NCBI GenBank assembly: GCA_963837445.1
Contig: CAWINK010000016.1
Coordinates: 62,001-126,000 of the forward strand
Direction of reading: 5' to 3'
Source of the DNA: JACVRW01 sp963837445
GTDB taxonomy: Bacteria > Actinomycetota > Thermoleophilia > Solirubrobacterales > Thermoleophilaceae
DNA: 64,000 nucleotides
Each line of letters begins with the position of its first letter. Position 1 is the first letter of the stretch. Position numbers and translations under genes: made by a program. Positions 24,630-33,794 of the stretch are shown in pieces. The notes under the pieces were generated by a model. The model was given only the letters and a program-made list of their open reading frames with translations. It did no database searches and had not been told where the DNA came from.

Positions 24630-27068
24630 CTAGCTGCTGTCGAAGACCGTGACCGTGCAGGCCTGTGCGGTCGAGCCGGCGTGTCCGGCGTCGCCCTCGA
24701 AGCGGGGCTCGATGAGCCAGTCGCCCGCGCCTCGGTTCGGCCGGCCGTTCGGGCTGCCGTCATCGCTCGGCACGATCGAGTCGCTCCAGTTGCCGTTCGC
24801 GTCGGTTGTGACCGTCCGCTCGAACGGCTGCCCCGTGCCGGAGGGTGGCGTGTAGCGCACGACGATATTCGCGCCCGCGAGTCCGGGATTGAGCTTGCCG
24901 CTCGTGGTCATCACCTTCTCGGAGCCGTGCGGGGAGCCCGGGCAGGTCGCGCTCAGCGTGGTCCCGGGCAGCCCCTCGACCGGAACGGACACCGGCACGG
25001 CGCCGTCGGCCTCCATGGCCACCCGCAGCTCGCCGTCGGCGGGCTGGGCGTCGCCGAAGTGGGCGGGGATCGCCGCCTGGCCGCCCGCGACGGGTGCCTT
25101 GCCGATCACCTGGCCGTCTCGGATCAGGCTCGCCGCCTGGCCGTTGAACTCGCTCGGCAGCGTGAGGACGACCACGTACGGCGGCGGGTCCGGCCGGGGC
25201 GGGATGAAGTCTCTGCGGAAGACCGCCCGGAATCGCGTGAGGTCCGGGAGCTCGACCGGTTCGCCGCCCCACATCTGCATCGATGGGTCGCCGAAGTAGT
25301 GCCACAGGTAGAGCTCGTTGCGCGTGTTCCCGTCGGCCGTCGGGGGTGAGATGCCGGCGAGCCTGTTCTTGCCGTGGACCAGGGCGTCGCCGACACGCTG
25401 CCTGTCCGCCGGTCCCTCGCCCGGCAGCACCCGCGGGAGCAGGGCGTCCACGAACCCGAACGCGATCTGCGTGTTGTGCCAGCTCGGCGAAACCTCGGTG
25501 TCGCCGAAGATGCCGACGGCACCGCCGTTCGGGTTGACCAGGGCCTGCGTGGACCACGAGCGGTCGTTGTCCTGGAACGCGCCGCTCGAGCAGTTGATGC
25601 TGAGGACCACCGGCAACATGGCCCCGTTCACGAGCGCGTCCACGTTGCGGTCGTGGAAAGACGGCGTGTCCCAAGCGGAGGTCGAGCCGTGGCCGCGGTG
25701 CGCGACCAGGAAGCGGCCCTCGTTCCACGCGGCCGATATGTCGGGCGTGGACGCGTCCCAGGCGAACGTCGGCTTCCTGAGCTCGGGCGGCAGGGCGGTG
25801 CCGTCGTTGAACCTCAGCGGGTCCACGCCCACGTGGGGGTAGGTGGCGTAGAACCTGTCGACCGAGAGCCCGAAGCCGCCCGGCGTGGTGAGGATGCCGG
25901 TGCGGACGGTCTCGGCGAACGTGATGAAGGTCCGGTCCTCCTGGCTGTCCGGTGCTTCGTCGTCCTGGAACTCCGCGGCGATGCTCGCGCGCCGCAGCCA
26001 GACGCCGTCCGGCGGCGAGGTCTCGTAGTTCACGATCTTGGTCACGGCGGTCGTGAGCGCCGCGCCGTCGTCGCCGATGATGCGGCCGAGGGCCACGTCC
26101 GGGAGCTCGTCGGCGTTGTCGCGGAGCGAGTACTCGAGGTCGGATTCGATGCCGCCGATGCCCGGGAAGGTGGGCACGAGCTCGTCGTCGCCCATGATCG
26201 TCACGTAGCTGGGATGGATGCAGTCGGCCAAGGTCAGCCTGCTGCGGATGGCCGTCTGAATCTCCGCGGGAGTCGTCCCGATCTGGCCGGGAGCGCTGCC
26301 CGTCTGGAAGACGTTCGTGCGGATGCCCGCCGCCCGCCGCGCGACTGCGAACTGGTTGGCGGCGGCCACTGTGGACGGGTTGGTGATGACCATCATCTCT
26401 TCGCCGCAGCGCTCGATGACGCCCGGCGGACCGCGGCGCACGATCTCCCCGTTGAGCAGCGACCCGGCCAGCCGCCGCTGCGGCTGCTCCCAGGGCGAGC
26501 CGAGCTGGTCGCTGAAGCGGTGCGACCCGCCCTCGAACGTGATCGTCACGTCGACCGAGTTCAGAACCTTCAGCGTCTTCCTCCGCGCGTCGTACTGGGC
26601 GGCCGGGACGCGCAGGTTGCCCAGGGTGATGTCGCGCGACTGTCCGAGGATCCTTCCGTCGGCCGCGTTGGCGGGGACCTTGCCGGGTCGGCTGTACGCA
26701 GCGGGGTTGAGCCTGAAGGGCGGACTGGCGAAGCGCGCCCGGCCGGGTGCCGGCGCGCCCTGGTCCACCGATTCACGCTGGTTCGGGAACACGTCGACCT
26801 GCTGGATCGTGTACGAGGTCGCGCGTGTCGCGTCCACGGTGAGCGCCGCGCCTGCCGGGACGCCGAGGATCTCGCTGACCATCGGGATTCCGGGCGTGCC
26901 CGCGCGCCCCGGTGAGTCCGTCTTCGGCAGCATGAGCTTCGTCCACGTGCGCCCGCCGCCCACGCGGTTCACGAAGCGCAGCGCCGGGAGCTGGACGCGG
27001 AGGCGCATCCCACTCGTGTCGTTCTTGAGGATCCTGAAGCGGGCCGACTCGAGCTTGCTCGGCTTCAC
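24630..27068 (-). CDS. Gingipain-like (C25) cysteine peptidase, main chain
   Basis: 812 residues from GTG 27068. The N-terminal 230 residues resemble the C25 prodomain (AGTPGIPMVSEILGVPAGAA, then strand repeats). The catalytic domain starts near EMMVITNPS and includes YVTIMGDDELVPT, the catalytic His in FLVAHRGHGSTSAWD and the catalytic Cys in VVLSINCSSGAFQD. The C-terminus has two Ig-like beta domains. Family members cleave proteins outside the cell. This reading frame has no signal peptide; one is encoded in the overlapping upstream frame (27065-27496), so a single secreted protein of about 950 residues interrupted by an indel near 27066 is the likely original. Confidence 0.85.
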   Translation of the reverse strand: MKPSKLESARFRILKNDTSGMRLRVQLPALRFVNRVGGGRTWTKLMLPKTDSPGRAGTPGIPMVSEILGVPAGAALTVDATRATSYTIQQVDVFPNQRESVDQGAPAPGRARFASPPFRLNPAAYSRPGKVPANAADGRILGQSRDITLGNLRVPAAQYDARRKTLKVLNSVDVTITFEGGSHRFSDQLGSPWEQPQRRLAGSLLNGEIVRRGPPGVIERCGEEMMVITNPSTVAAANQFAVARRAAGIRTNVFQTGSAPGQIGTTPAEIQTAIRSRLTLADCIHPSYVTIMGDDELVPTFPGIGGIESDLEYSLRDNADELPDVALGRIIGDDGAALTTAVTKIVNYETSPPDGVWLRRASIAAEFQDDEAPDSQEDRTFITFAETVRTGILTTPGGFGLSVDRFYATYPHVGVDPLRFNDGTALPPELRKPTFAWDASTPDISAAWNEGRFLVAHRGHGSTSAWDTPSFHDRNVDALVNGAMLPVVLSINCSSGAFQDNDRSWSTQALVNPNGGAVGIFGDTEVSPSWHNTQIAFGFVDALLPRVLPGEGPADRQRVGDALVHGKNRLAGISPPTADGNTRNELYLWHYFGDPSMQMWGGEPVELPDLTRFRAVFRRDFIPPRPDPPPYVVVLTLPSEFNGQAASLIRDGQVIGKAPVAGGQAAIPAHFGDAQPADGELRVAMEADGAVPVSVPVEGLPGTTLSATCPGSPHGSEKVMTTSGKLNPGLAGANIVVRYTPPSGTGQPFERTVTTDANGNWSDSIVPSDDGSPNGRPNRGAGDWLIEPRFEGDAGHAGSTAQACTVTVFDSS

Positions 27069-27496
27069 GCCGCCGCCGCAGCGGCGCGTGTCTTCCGCTT
27101 CGCGAGCAGCGCGCGGCTGGCGTTCATCGCGGCTGGTGCGAGCGCCGTGAGCCGGTTCGAGGCACGGCGCTGCCGCCGGGCCTTCTTCACCCGGATCCCG
27201 CGGAGGACCCTGCGGTAGCGCGCGAGCTGCCTGATCGACGCGCAGGGACGCTTGCGCGCCGAGCGCCTGGCCGCAAGCGCCGCCCGCCTGAGCTGGCGCC
27301 GCTTCGCCGCCGGCGCGGCCGCGGGCGGAAGCGCATTCGTCTGGCGAACGAGGATCCTGAGCGACGCGCCAGCGCCGCGCTGCTCCAGCTTCTGCGCCGA
27401 GGAGGGGGCCGCGGAGAGCGCCGGGATCAGCAGAGCGATGACTACCGCGAGCAGTACGCGGGCGCGAGTCCCTGGAGAAGCCAAGCCGCGATCCAC
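27065..27496 (-). CDS. Signal peptide and basic N-terminal region, probably of the C25 peptidase
   Basis: 143 residues: signal peptide (VLLAVVIALLIPALSAAPSSA), then an Ala/Arg-rich helical segment with two short hydrophobic motifs (LRILVRQTNALPP). It stops in TGA that overlaps the peptidase start GTG by 4 bases. Because the peptidase otherwise lacks a secretion signal and this product has no recognisable domain of its own, I read it as the N-terminus of the same protein. A real two-gene arrangement with translational coupling is the alternative. Confidence 0.55.
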   Translation of the reverse strand: MDRGLASPGTRARVLLAVVIALLIPALSAAPSSAQKLEQRGAGASLRILVRQTNALPPAAAPAAKRRQLRRAALAARRSARKRPCASIRQLARYRRVLRGIRVKKARRQRRASNRLTALAPAAMNASRALLAKRKTRAAAAAA

Positions 27497-27550
27497 CCTA
27501 AGCGAGGTTCTTCAGTAGCGCTACGGGGGTGTGAGAATGGGCGCAGGCGC

Positions 27551-28734
27551 ATGATCATCGACGAGTTTCAGTCCACGCACCGGCAGGACCGTACGACCAG
27601 GTCGGCGCGCTTGAGCTGGGCTCGCGGTGAGTTTCGGCTCGAGGTGAGCATGCCCGCAGAGTTCGCCTCCCGCCGCCAGGACGCCTCTCCGTTTCTGTGC
27701 GCGAGCGTGCTCCTCGCGATGCGGCTCGGCGAGAACGTCGAGGTGCGCGGCCCGGTTTCCGCTCCCCTGCTGGGCCGGGTGGGGCGAATCGTCGACCTCT
27801 ACGCGAGCTGGGATCCGAGGCTGTTCCGCAGCCACGTGACCGCGACGGACGAGCTGGAGCCGGCTCGGCGAGCCGATGGGATCGCCTGTTTTCTCTCGCG
27901 CGGGGTGGACTCGCTGTATTCCGCAACAGTGCCCCGAGGGTTGCCAGGCGACCTCACGGAACTCGTGTTCTGCGATCGGCTCGAGCCGATCCACAGCCCG
28001 GGCGTCAGGGCCGAGGAGGTGCGCCTCGCCACGGAGACGGCCGCGCTCCTTGGGCTGCCGCTCGTGCTGATCGAGAGCAACATCCGGCAGCTCACCGACC
28101 CCATCGTGCGCGACTGGGAGGACATGGTGGGTGCGGGCCTCTCGTTTCTCGCCACCTCGATGTCCGGCGGCCTCGGACACGTGATCATTCCGTCGAGCGA
28201 CGGGCCGGAGACCATCGGGCCGTGCGGCACGAGTCCGTTGCTGGACCCGCTGTTCTCGACCGCCGAGGTCGAGATCGAGCACGATGCTCCCGGCACGCGT
28301 CCTGCGAAGGTCGCATGGCTCGCTCGCGAGCACCCCGAAGTTCTTCCCTACCTGAAGGTCTGTTATTTCGAGGACCGCCCGGACAATTGCGGGCGCTGCT
28401 CGAAGTGCCTCCTCGACGATGCTCGCCCTCGAGGCCACGGGCTTGCGCGGCCAGGCGACCGGCTTCCCTGCGGAGATCGACCGCGAGGCTCTCGCTGCGC
28501 TACGCATGCGCGGGCCCCAGGCCGAGGCGGAATTCGCCGAGGTGGAGCGCGCCCTCGTTGCACGGGGCGGAAGCGACGACGCTGGCCCGCCTCGTCGCGG
28601 ACGGGCTCGCACGCACCGTCGCCCGGCCGCCCGACGGCGTGCTCCCCGACGATTCACCGGCCTTCCGCAGGCGCGCCGCCAGGCGGCGGTTGGCGGGCCG
28701 GCCGGCCCGATCCGCGGCGCCTCGAACCACCGTG
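27551..28734 (+). CDS. PP-loop ATPase-like protein with CxxC motif (two apparent frameshifts)
   Basis: From ATG 27551, about 390 residues if restored. Residues around 110 read ACFLSRGVDSLYSAT, a variant of the SGGxDS PP-loop that activates substrates by adenylation in QueC, asparagine synthetase and tRNA-modifying enzymes. NCGRCSKC near residue 283 resembles the zinc ribbon of QueC-like proteins. The frame breaks near 28410 (SKCLL then TMLALEATGL in the next frame) and near 28565 (ALVARG then EATTLARLV), each equivalent to one extra base. The 3' boundary is uncertain because the last frame runs without a stop into the glycosyltransferase. Substrate is unknown. Confidence 0.55.
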
Positions 28735-30837
28735 ATGATGCCCTCGTTCGAAGCCGAGGCGACGCTCCGGGAGGCCGTGGCCTCGGTGCTCGACCAGACG
28801 CTGGCCGACCTGGAGCTGATCGTGGTCGACGATGCCTCGAGCACGCCGGTCGCCGAGGTTCTCGGGGACCTCAGCGACCCGCGTCTCCTAATCATCGGGC
28901 ATCCCCAGAACCGCGGGTTGTCCGCCGCCCGTAACACGGCCCTGAGGGCGGCCCGCGCCCCGCTCGTGTCCCAACTCGACGCCGACGACATGTGGGAGCC
29001 CGACTACCTCGAATCGGTGCTGCCCCACTTCGACGACCCGGGGGTTGGGCTCGTCTACACCAACTGCACGATCCTCGGTCATCCCGCCGGCCACGAGGAC
29101 TACATCGGCGATCCGTCGGTGCACCCGATGCACGACTTTCCGAAGATCGCCGAGCAGAACCCGGTGCCCTGCCCGACCGCGACAATGCGGACCGCCGCGG
29201 TGCGCGCGGTCGGCGGCTACGCGTGGTGGCTGCGGCAGTGCGAGGACTACCACCTCTACATGAAGCTTGCCCAGGCGGGGTGGAGGTTCGACTACATAGA
29301 TCGGCAGCTCGCCCGCTACCGATGGCCGCAACCCGGGCGCGGGATGAGCTACGACTCGCGGCGGCACGAGGTCTGGGAGCACGCGATGTTCGGTTCGTTC
29401 GTGGCCCGTCACCCGCGCACGCCGGGCCCTCGCCGGCAGGTCCGGGTGCGCGCGCGCCGCGAGCTGGACAAGGCGCTCACGGTCGCAAGCCGCCGGCTAT
29501 CCCCGCGGCGGGGCGGGCGGCCACGGCTGCTCGTCGAACCCGGCAGCTACGCGATGCTCAACCTCGGCGACATCGCCATGGTCCAGGTCTGCATCGAGCG
29601 CCTGCGAGCGCTCTGGCCGGATGCGACCATCGGCGTCGTCACCGAAGCGCCCGACCGGCTCGCGCAGCACTGTCCGGGTGTCCAAGCGGTTCCCGCGCCG
29701 GGGCAGCACGAGTGGTTCAAGGGCCGCTGGAGCGGGGGCGCCTACTGGCCGCTACTGGGGCAGGACATGCGCACGCACCTCGAGTGGCGCGCGCGGCGCC
29801 TCGGCCGCGCAAGCCCGCGCGCGGCTCGGCTCGCGCTTCGCGCCGAGCTGCTCGCGCGCGAGCCGGCGAGTGACCACCTTCGGGAGTTCGTCAGCTGGCT
29901 TCTGGGCGCCGACGGTGTGGTCGTGAGTGGCCGTGGCGGCACCACTGACGTGTTCTTGGAAGACGGGGTGGAGGTTCTGGAGCTGCTGGACACCGCTATC
30001 GCGCTCGGGATCCCGACGGCGATGTTCGGCCAGGGGCTCGGCCCGATGAACGACGAGCAGCTTCGCGCCCTGGCGAACGAGGTGCTGCCCCGACTGGAGG
30101 CGCTCACGGTTCGCGAGCGCCACTCGGCCATGCCGCTCCTTAGTGGGCTTGGCGTGAGCCCCGAGCGCGTGACCGTGACCGGTGATGACGCCCTCGAGCT
30201 CGCCTATCGCCTCAGGTCCAACGGCGCCGCCCGCGAGGCGATCGGCGTGGGCCTGCGGCTTGCGCCCTACTCGGGTACGACGCAGCCGATGGCGAGAACG
30301 ATCGCTCGCGTACTTCGGGAGGGAGCCGCGCGGCGGGGCGCCGAGCTGCGACCGGTCCCGGTCTCGCTCTATCCGCACGAGGACGACAACGGCAGCCTCG
30401 GCCGGCTGTTCGGGACCCAGAACGGCGAGGTGACCACTCCGTCGCAAGCGATCGCGCAGGCGGGCGGGTGCCGTGTCGTGGTCGCCGGGAGCTATCACGC
30501 CGCCGTGTTCGCGCTCGCGCAGGGGGTCCCGGTGGTGGGGCTCACGGCGAGTCCGTACTACGAGGCGAAGCTGGAGGGTCTCGCGGACATGTTCCCGGGC
30601 GGCTGCTGGGTGCTCTCAGCGTCCGATGGCGATGTGGCCGCTCGGCTGAGCGCGGCGATCGACGAGGCATGGGAAGGCGCCGACAAGCTTCGGCCGGAGC
30701 TATTGGCCGCCACAGCGCGTCAGATCGCCGCGGCGCAGGACGCATATGCACGCTTTCAGGAGCCGGTGAGCCGCTACGCCGGGCTGAGCGTGACCCAGGC
30801 GACGGCGTCCTCGGAGTCGGCCAGCCGATACTTGTAG
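28735..30837 (+). CDS. Glycosyltransferase 2 - polysaccharide pyruvyl transferase fusion
   Basis: About 700 residues from ATG 28735. Residues 1-255 are a GT2 domain (MMPSFEAEATLREAVASV, ELIVVDDASS, QLDADDMWEPDY, EQNPVPCPTATMRTAAVRAV) closely similar to the enzyme at 16370. An Arg-rich linker leads directly into a pyruvyl transferase domain beginning RPRLLVEPGSYAMLNLGD and including GVVVSGRGGTTDV and VVVAGSYHAAVFALAQGVP. No ATG, GTG or TTG start suitable for a separate second gene is seen between them, so the fusion looks real. It would add a sugar and pyruvylate it, or act on the same glycan. The 3' end overlaps the convergent GNAT gene by 64 bases. Confidence 0.75.
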   Translation: MMPSFEAEATLREAVASVLDQTLADLELIVVDDASSTPVAEVLGDLSDPRLLIIGHPQNRGLSAARNTALRAARAPLVSQLDADDMWEPDYLESVLPHFDDPGVGLVYTNCTILGHPAGHEDYIGDPSVHPMHDFPKIAEQNPVPCPTATMRTAAVRAVGGYAWWLRQCEDYHLYMKLAQAGWRFDYIDRQLARYRWPQPGRGMSYDSRRHEVWEHAMFGSFVARHPRTPGPRRQVRVRARRELDKALTVASRRLSPRRGGRPRLLVEPGSYAMLNLGDIAMVQVCIERLRALWPDATIGVVTEAPDRLAQHCPGVQAVPAPGQHEWFKGRWSGGAYWPLLGQDMRTHLEWRARRLGRASPRAARLALRAELLAREPASDHLREFVSWLLGADGVVVSGRGGTTDVFLEDGVEVLELLDTAIALGIPTAMFGQGLGPMNDEQLRALANEVLPRLEALTVRERHSAMPLLSGLGVSPERVTVTGDDALELAYRLRSNGAAREAIGVGLRLAPYSGTTQPMARTIARVLREGAARRGAELRPVPVSLYPHEDDNGSLGRLFGTQNGEVTTPSQAIAQAGGCRVVVAGSYHAAVFALAQGVPVVGLTASPYYEAKLEGLADMFPGGCWVLSASDGDVAARLSAAIDEAWEGADKLRPELLAATARQIAAAQDAYARFQEPVSRYAGLSVTQATASSESASRYL

Positions 30838-31802
30838 TGCTGGCCTCCCGGGCCGAGTTCGAGCCACTCGTCTCGGCGCTCGATCCCTTGCTCGACGGCC
30901 GCCACGAGTACCTGTATCGCGGGCCGGGCCGCTGCCCAGCGATCGTCGAACCCGCCCAGCCAGTACGCGCTGGTCGTGCCCGCGCGGACGAACAGGTGCG
31001 CGCTGATGGAAGCACCGTCCACGTCGATCGAGAGCAGCCGGAACCGATCCGGGCCGAGCTCGCGGCCTGCGAGCTTCAGCATCGCCTCCACTCGCTCATC
31101 GAGCGCGCGCGAGCCGCCCCTTGCCGTCCAGCGCCCATGGTGCAGCCTCGCCAGCGAGTCGATATCTGAATCGAGCTCGGCAGCCGTGGACACCCGAAGC
31201 TCCGCACCAGCGTCCTCGAGCTCCCGTCGGCCACGGGCCAGCTGCTGTCGAAAATTGCGGCTTCTCGCGGCAAGCCATGCCTTCATGTCTGGGTGTCCAA
31301 GCCCGACCTTCGGGACCGGCTCTGTGCGGGAGCACACGATGGAGACCGGCGACGGACCGGGCCGCCGTTCGGCGAGCAGCCGCGGCCACGGCGAACCGCT
31401 CGGCACTCCTGTGAGCCTGAGCTCTCGGGGGAGCGGCCTGGCTGCGGCCAGCAGGTCGGCGAAGGCGGCTGCCGTTTCGGCGTCGCGGCCCTGTGCGCAG
31501 AGCGGCTCCACCGGGTACGAGTTCCCCTCGGCGAGCAGCCCGTAGCGCCCGTGCCCGTCGTCCAGGGTCCAGAACGGTGCGATGCCCACGAGCTCGTCAC
31601 CGTCATACACGGCGCAGACGCGCAGCGCAGCCCGCGGCGGCGCCACCGCGCGAAGCCAACTGAGCATCCACCCGGGGGCGCAGTACGGGCGGCCGCGCGT
31701 GACGGACAGGGAGTCCCACGCGGGTAGGTGCCGCTCAAGCGCCGCGATGCTCTCGAGCAGCTCTGCCTGGAGCGCCATCTGCGTGGGGAGCGTAGTTCGC
31801 AT
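30774..31802 (-). CDS. CelD/BcsL-type GNAT acetyltransferase
   Basis: 342 residues. The N-terminal half (YCAPGWMLSWLRAVAP, VCAVYDGDELVGIAPFW) and C-terminal half (FRLLSIDVDGASISAHLFVR, LELGPGGQHYKYRLADSE) match the double-GNAT fold of the CelD/FemAB-like family associated with polysaccharide biosynthesis. The central LAARSRNFRQQLARGRREL is the basic linker helix typical of the group. Likely acylates a sugar or a lipid-linked glycan. It lies among glycosyltransferases and overlaps the fusion gene tail to tail. Confidence 0.75.
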   Translation of the reverse strand: MRTTLPTQMALQAELLESIAALERHLPAWDSLSVTRGRPYCAPGWMLSWLRAVAPPRAALRVCAVYDGDELVGIAPFWTLDDGHGRYGLLAEGNSYPVEPLCAQGRDAETAAAFADLLAAARPLPRELRLTGVPSGSPWPRLLAERRPGPSPVSIVCSRTEPVPKVGLGHPDMKAWLAARSRNFRQQLARGRRELEDAGAELRVSTAAELDSDIDSLARLHHGRWTARGGSRALDERVEAMLKLAGRELGPDRFRLLSIDVDGASISAHLFVRAGTTSAYWLGGFDDRWAAARPAIQVLVAAVEQGIERRDEWLELGPGGQHYKYRLADSEDAVAWVTLSPA

Positions 31803-31813
31803 ATAACGGCAGC

Positions 31814-32551
31814 GTGGAGCATGTCGCCAGCGGCCCCGTCGTGGTGCTGTCCCCTCACCTCGACGACGCCGTGCTCAGCACCTGGTCGGTGATTGCGGAC
31901 GCTCGCGACGTTGTCGTCGTGAACGTGTTCGCCGGCATCCCCGAGTCGGGCTCTCCTCCGCGTTGGGATCTCCTCGCCGGCGCGCGGGACAGCCGGGTGC
32001 ACATGCAGGCTCGACTCGACGAGGACCGCGCCGCGCTGGCCGCTGCGGGCGCTGCGGGCACGTACCTTTCGTTCCTCGATTGGCACTACCGAACCACCGA
32101 TCCGTCGACGGACGAGCTCGTCACCCGGATCCGCGAAGCTGTGGCCGCTGCCTCCACGCTGTACGCCCCCGCCGGCATCGGCCGTCATAGAGATCACGTG
32201 CTCGTCCGGGATGTCGCGATCAAGCTGAGCCGCAACGGGGGGCCACCGCTCCGCCTCTACGCCGAACTGCCCTACGCGGCCCGGTTCGGCTGGCCGAGTT
32301 GGGTCACCGGCGCGCCGACCGAGCCCGGCGTGGTGGTCGACGCGGACTGGGAGCTTGCCCTCGGCTCGGCGGCGGTGGAGCGCTCCGCCCTCACGCCGCG
32401 GGTGCACCGGCTCGACACTGCGCGGATGTCGGCAAAGCTCGCGGCGATGAAGCGCTACCGGACACAGTTCTGGCTGCTCAATCAGGGACCGATTGGGCTG
32501 CTGGAGCATCCGCTCGTGCTGCCCTGGGAGGTGGCGTGGTCGGTGGAGTGA
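31814..32551 (+). CDS. PIG-L family N-acetylglucosaminyl deacetylase
   Basis: 245 residues. VVVLSPHLDDAVLSTWSV holds the zinc-binding PHxDD motif; GIGRHRDHVLVRDVA supplies the third ligand and catalytic His pair. The Rossmann-like fold hydrolyses N-acetyl groups from GlcNAc-containing conjugates such as GlcNAc-Ins or glycolipid intermediates. Cytoplasmic. It diverges from the GNAT gene (11-base gap), so a deacetylase and an acyltransferase face each other and may act on the same sugar. The last 74 bases overlap the convergent GT4 gene. Confidence 0.88.
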   Translation: MEHVASGPVVVLSPHLDDAVLSTWSVIADARDVVVVNVFAGIPESGSPPRWDLLAGARDSRVHMQARLDEDRAALAAAGAAGTYLSFLDWHYRTTDPSTDELVTRIREAVAAASTLYAPAGIGRHRDHVLVRDVAIKLSRNGGPPLRLYAELPYAARFGWPSWVTGAPTEPGVVVDADWELALGSAAVERSALTPRVHRLDTARMSAKLAAMKRYRTQFWLLNQGPIGLLEHPLVLPWEVAWSVE

Positions 32552-33734
32552 GTGCCAGAAGAGCGTCTTCCAGGACGGCGGCGATCCCCGTCCAGTCGTA
32601 GCGCCGCTCGACGAGCTCGCGCGCTGCATCCGAAAGGCGCCGCGCGAGGCGAGCATCGGCTGCCAGCGAGCCGAGCGCGTTCAGGATCTCGTGCTCGTCC
32701 TCCGCGACCACCAGTGCCTCCTCGCCGGGACGGACGGCGGTGCCGCGGATTGCCTCCGCGAACGCGACCGTCGGTAGGCCGGCGGCCATGCACTCGAGGA
32801 GCTTCAACTTGGTGCCGCCGCCATGTGCGATTGGGCAGATGCCGAAATCGGCGGCCGCGAGAAACGGGCGCATGTCCGGCACGCTGCCCATGGCCACGAG
32901 GCTGCCCACGCGCTCGGCCGCGGCGACGCTTCCAACCACGAGAAAGGTGAACCGCTCGTCCGCGGCGGCGAGCCGCCGGATCCACTCGAGCCCGGCCCGG
33001 TTCGCGGGCATGTCGGCTCCCTGGAAGAGCATCACAGGGCGCTCCAGCGGCAGCCCAAGCTCGCGCCTCGCCGACGCGCGCTGCTCAGGTGACGCGGGCC
33101 GGAAATGGTGCGTAGCGACGCCGTTCGGGACGACGATCGTCCGACCCGGGTCTGCCGAGAACCGATCGACGAAGGCCTGGCGGTCGAGCTCGCTTACGGT
33201 TGTCACCAGATCCGCTTGGGCGACCGCGTTCCGCTCGGCTCGCTCCACGTAGCACAACCATGGCGCCGCGACGGCGGGCGACACGTTCACCGCCTCAGCC
33301 CAGGAGGCGAACTTGTCGGTCTCGACGTTGACCGACGATAGGACCACGGGCGTGCCGGGCGGGGTGAGGCGACGGCAGATCTCGAACTGCCAGGGGTACT
33401 CAACCACCACCACGTCGGCCCATCGGAACAGGTTGGCCACCGCGGCGAGGCCGGACATCCTCGTCGCAAGCCCGGCCAGCAGCGGAGCGCTATGCCAGAA
33501 ACGGCCGCTGGCGTGCATCAGCGGCGCGCTGATCGGGTGTTCGCGGCGCAGCTCCACCTGTGAAGGCGTGACCGCGACCGTTGTGAGGGAGCGCCGCCGC
33601 CGGGCCCCGGTCGCCAGTGTGAGGTGGCGAACCTCGTGGCGAGCGCTGAGCTCACGCCCGAGAGCGGCAATCCGGACGGTTATCCCCCGACGCGGCGGAA
33701 AGACCGGGCGCGGGACCACGTCGAGAACTCGCAC
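32478..33734 (-). CDS. Family 4 glycosyltransferase
   Basis: 418 residues with the GT-B two-domain layout. The N-terminal acceptor domain opens VRVLDVVPRPVFPPRRGITV; the C-terminal donor domain has PVMLFQGADMPANRAGLEW, then GTKLKLLECMAAGLPTVAF with the E-x7-E region that binds the nucleotide sugar. Retaining transfer to a surface glycan is expected. Its 3' end overlaps the deacetylase gene by 74 bases, and its start is divergent from the next GT4 gene with a short gap. Confidence 0.88.
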   Translation of the reverse strand: MRVLDVVPRPVFPPRRGITVRIAALGRELSARHEVRHLTLATGARRRRSLTTVAVTPSQVELRREHPISAPLMHASGRFWHSAPLLAGLATRMSGLAAVANLFRWADVVVVEYPWQFEICRRLTPPGTPVVLSSVNVETDKFASWAEAVNVSPAVAAPWLCYVERAERNAVAQADLVTTVSELDRQAFVDRFSADPGRTIVVPNGVATHHFRPASPEQRASARRELGLPLERPVMLFQGADMPANRAGLEWIRRLAAADERFTFLVVGSVAAAERVGSLVAMGSVPDMRPFLAAADFGICPIAHGGGTKLKLLECMAAGLPTVAFAEAIRGTAVRPGEEALVVAEDEHEILNALGSLAADARLARRLSDAARELVERRYDWTGIAAVLEDALLALTPPTTPPPRAARADAPAAQSVPD

Positions 33735-33794
33735 GCGCGCCGACCCTACCAGCGCCCATAGACTGCCCGATCCGTGGGGTGGAACGGCTCGGGA

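Noticed and set aside
27697..28734. The upstream part of the long frame containing the GT2-pyruvyl transferase fusion
   Set aside because: Between about 27700 and 28560 this frame is Arg/Pro-rich and out of frame with the PP-loop protein, so it is a shadow. Only the part after about 28570 is meaningful.
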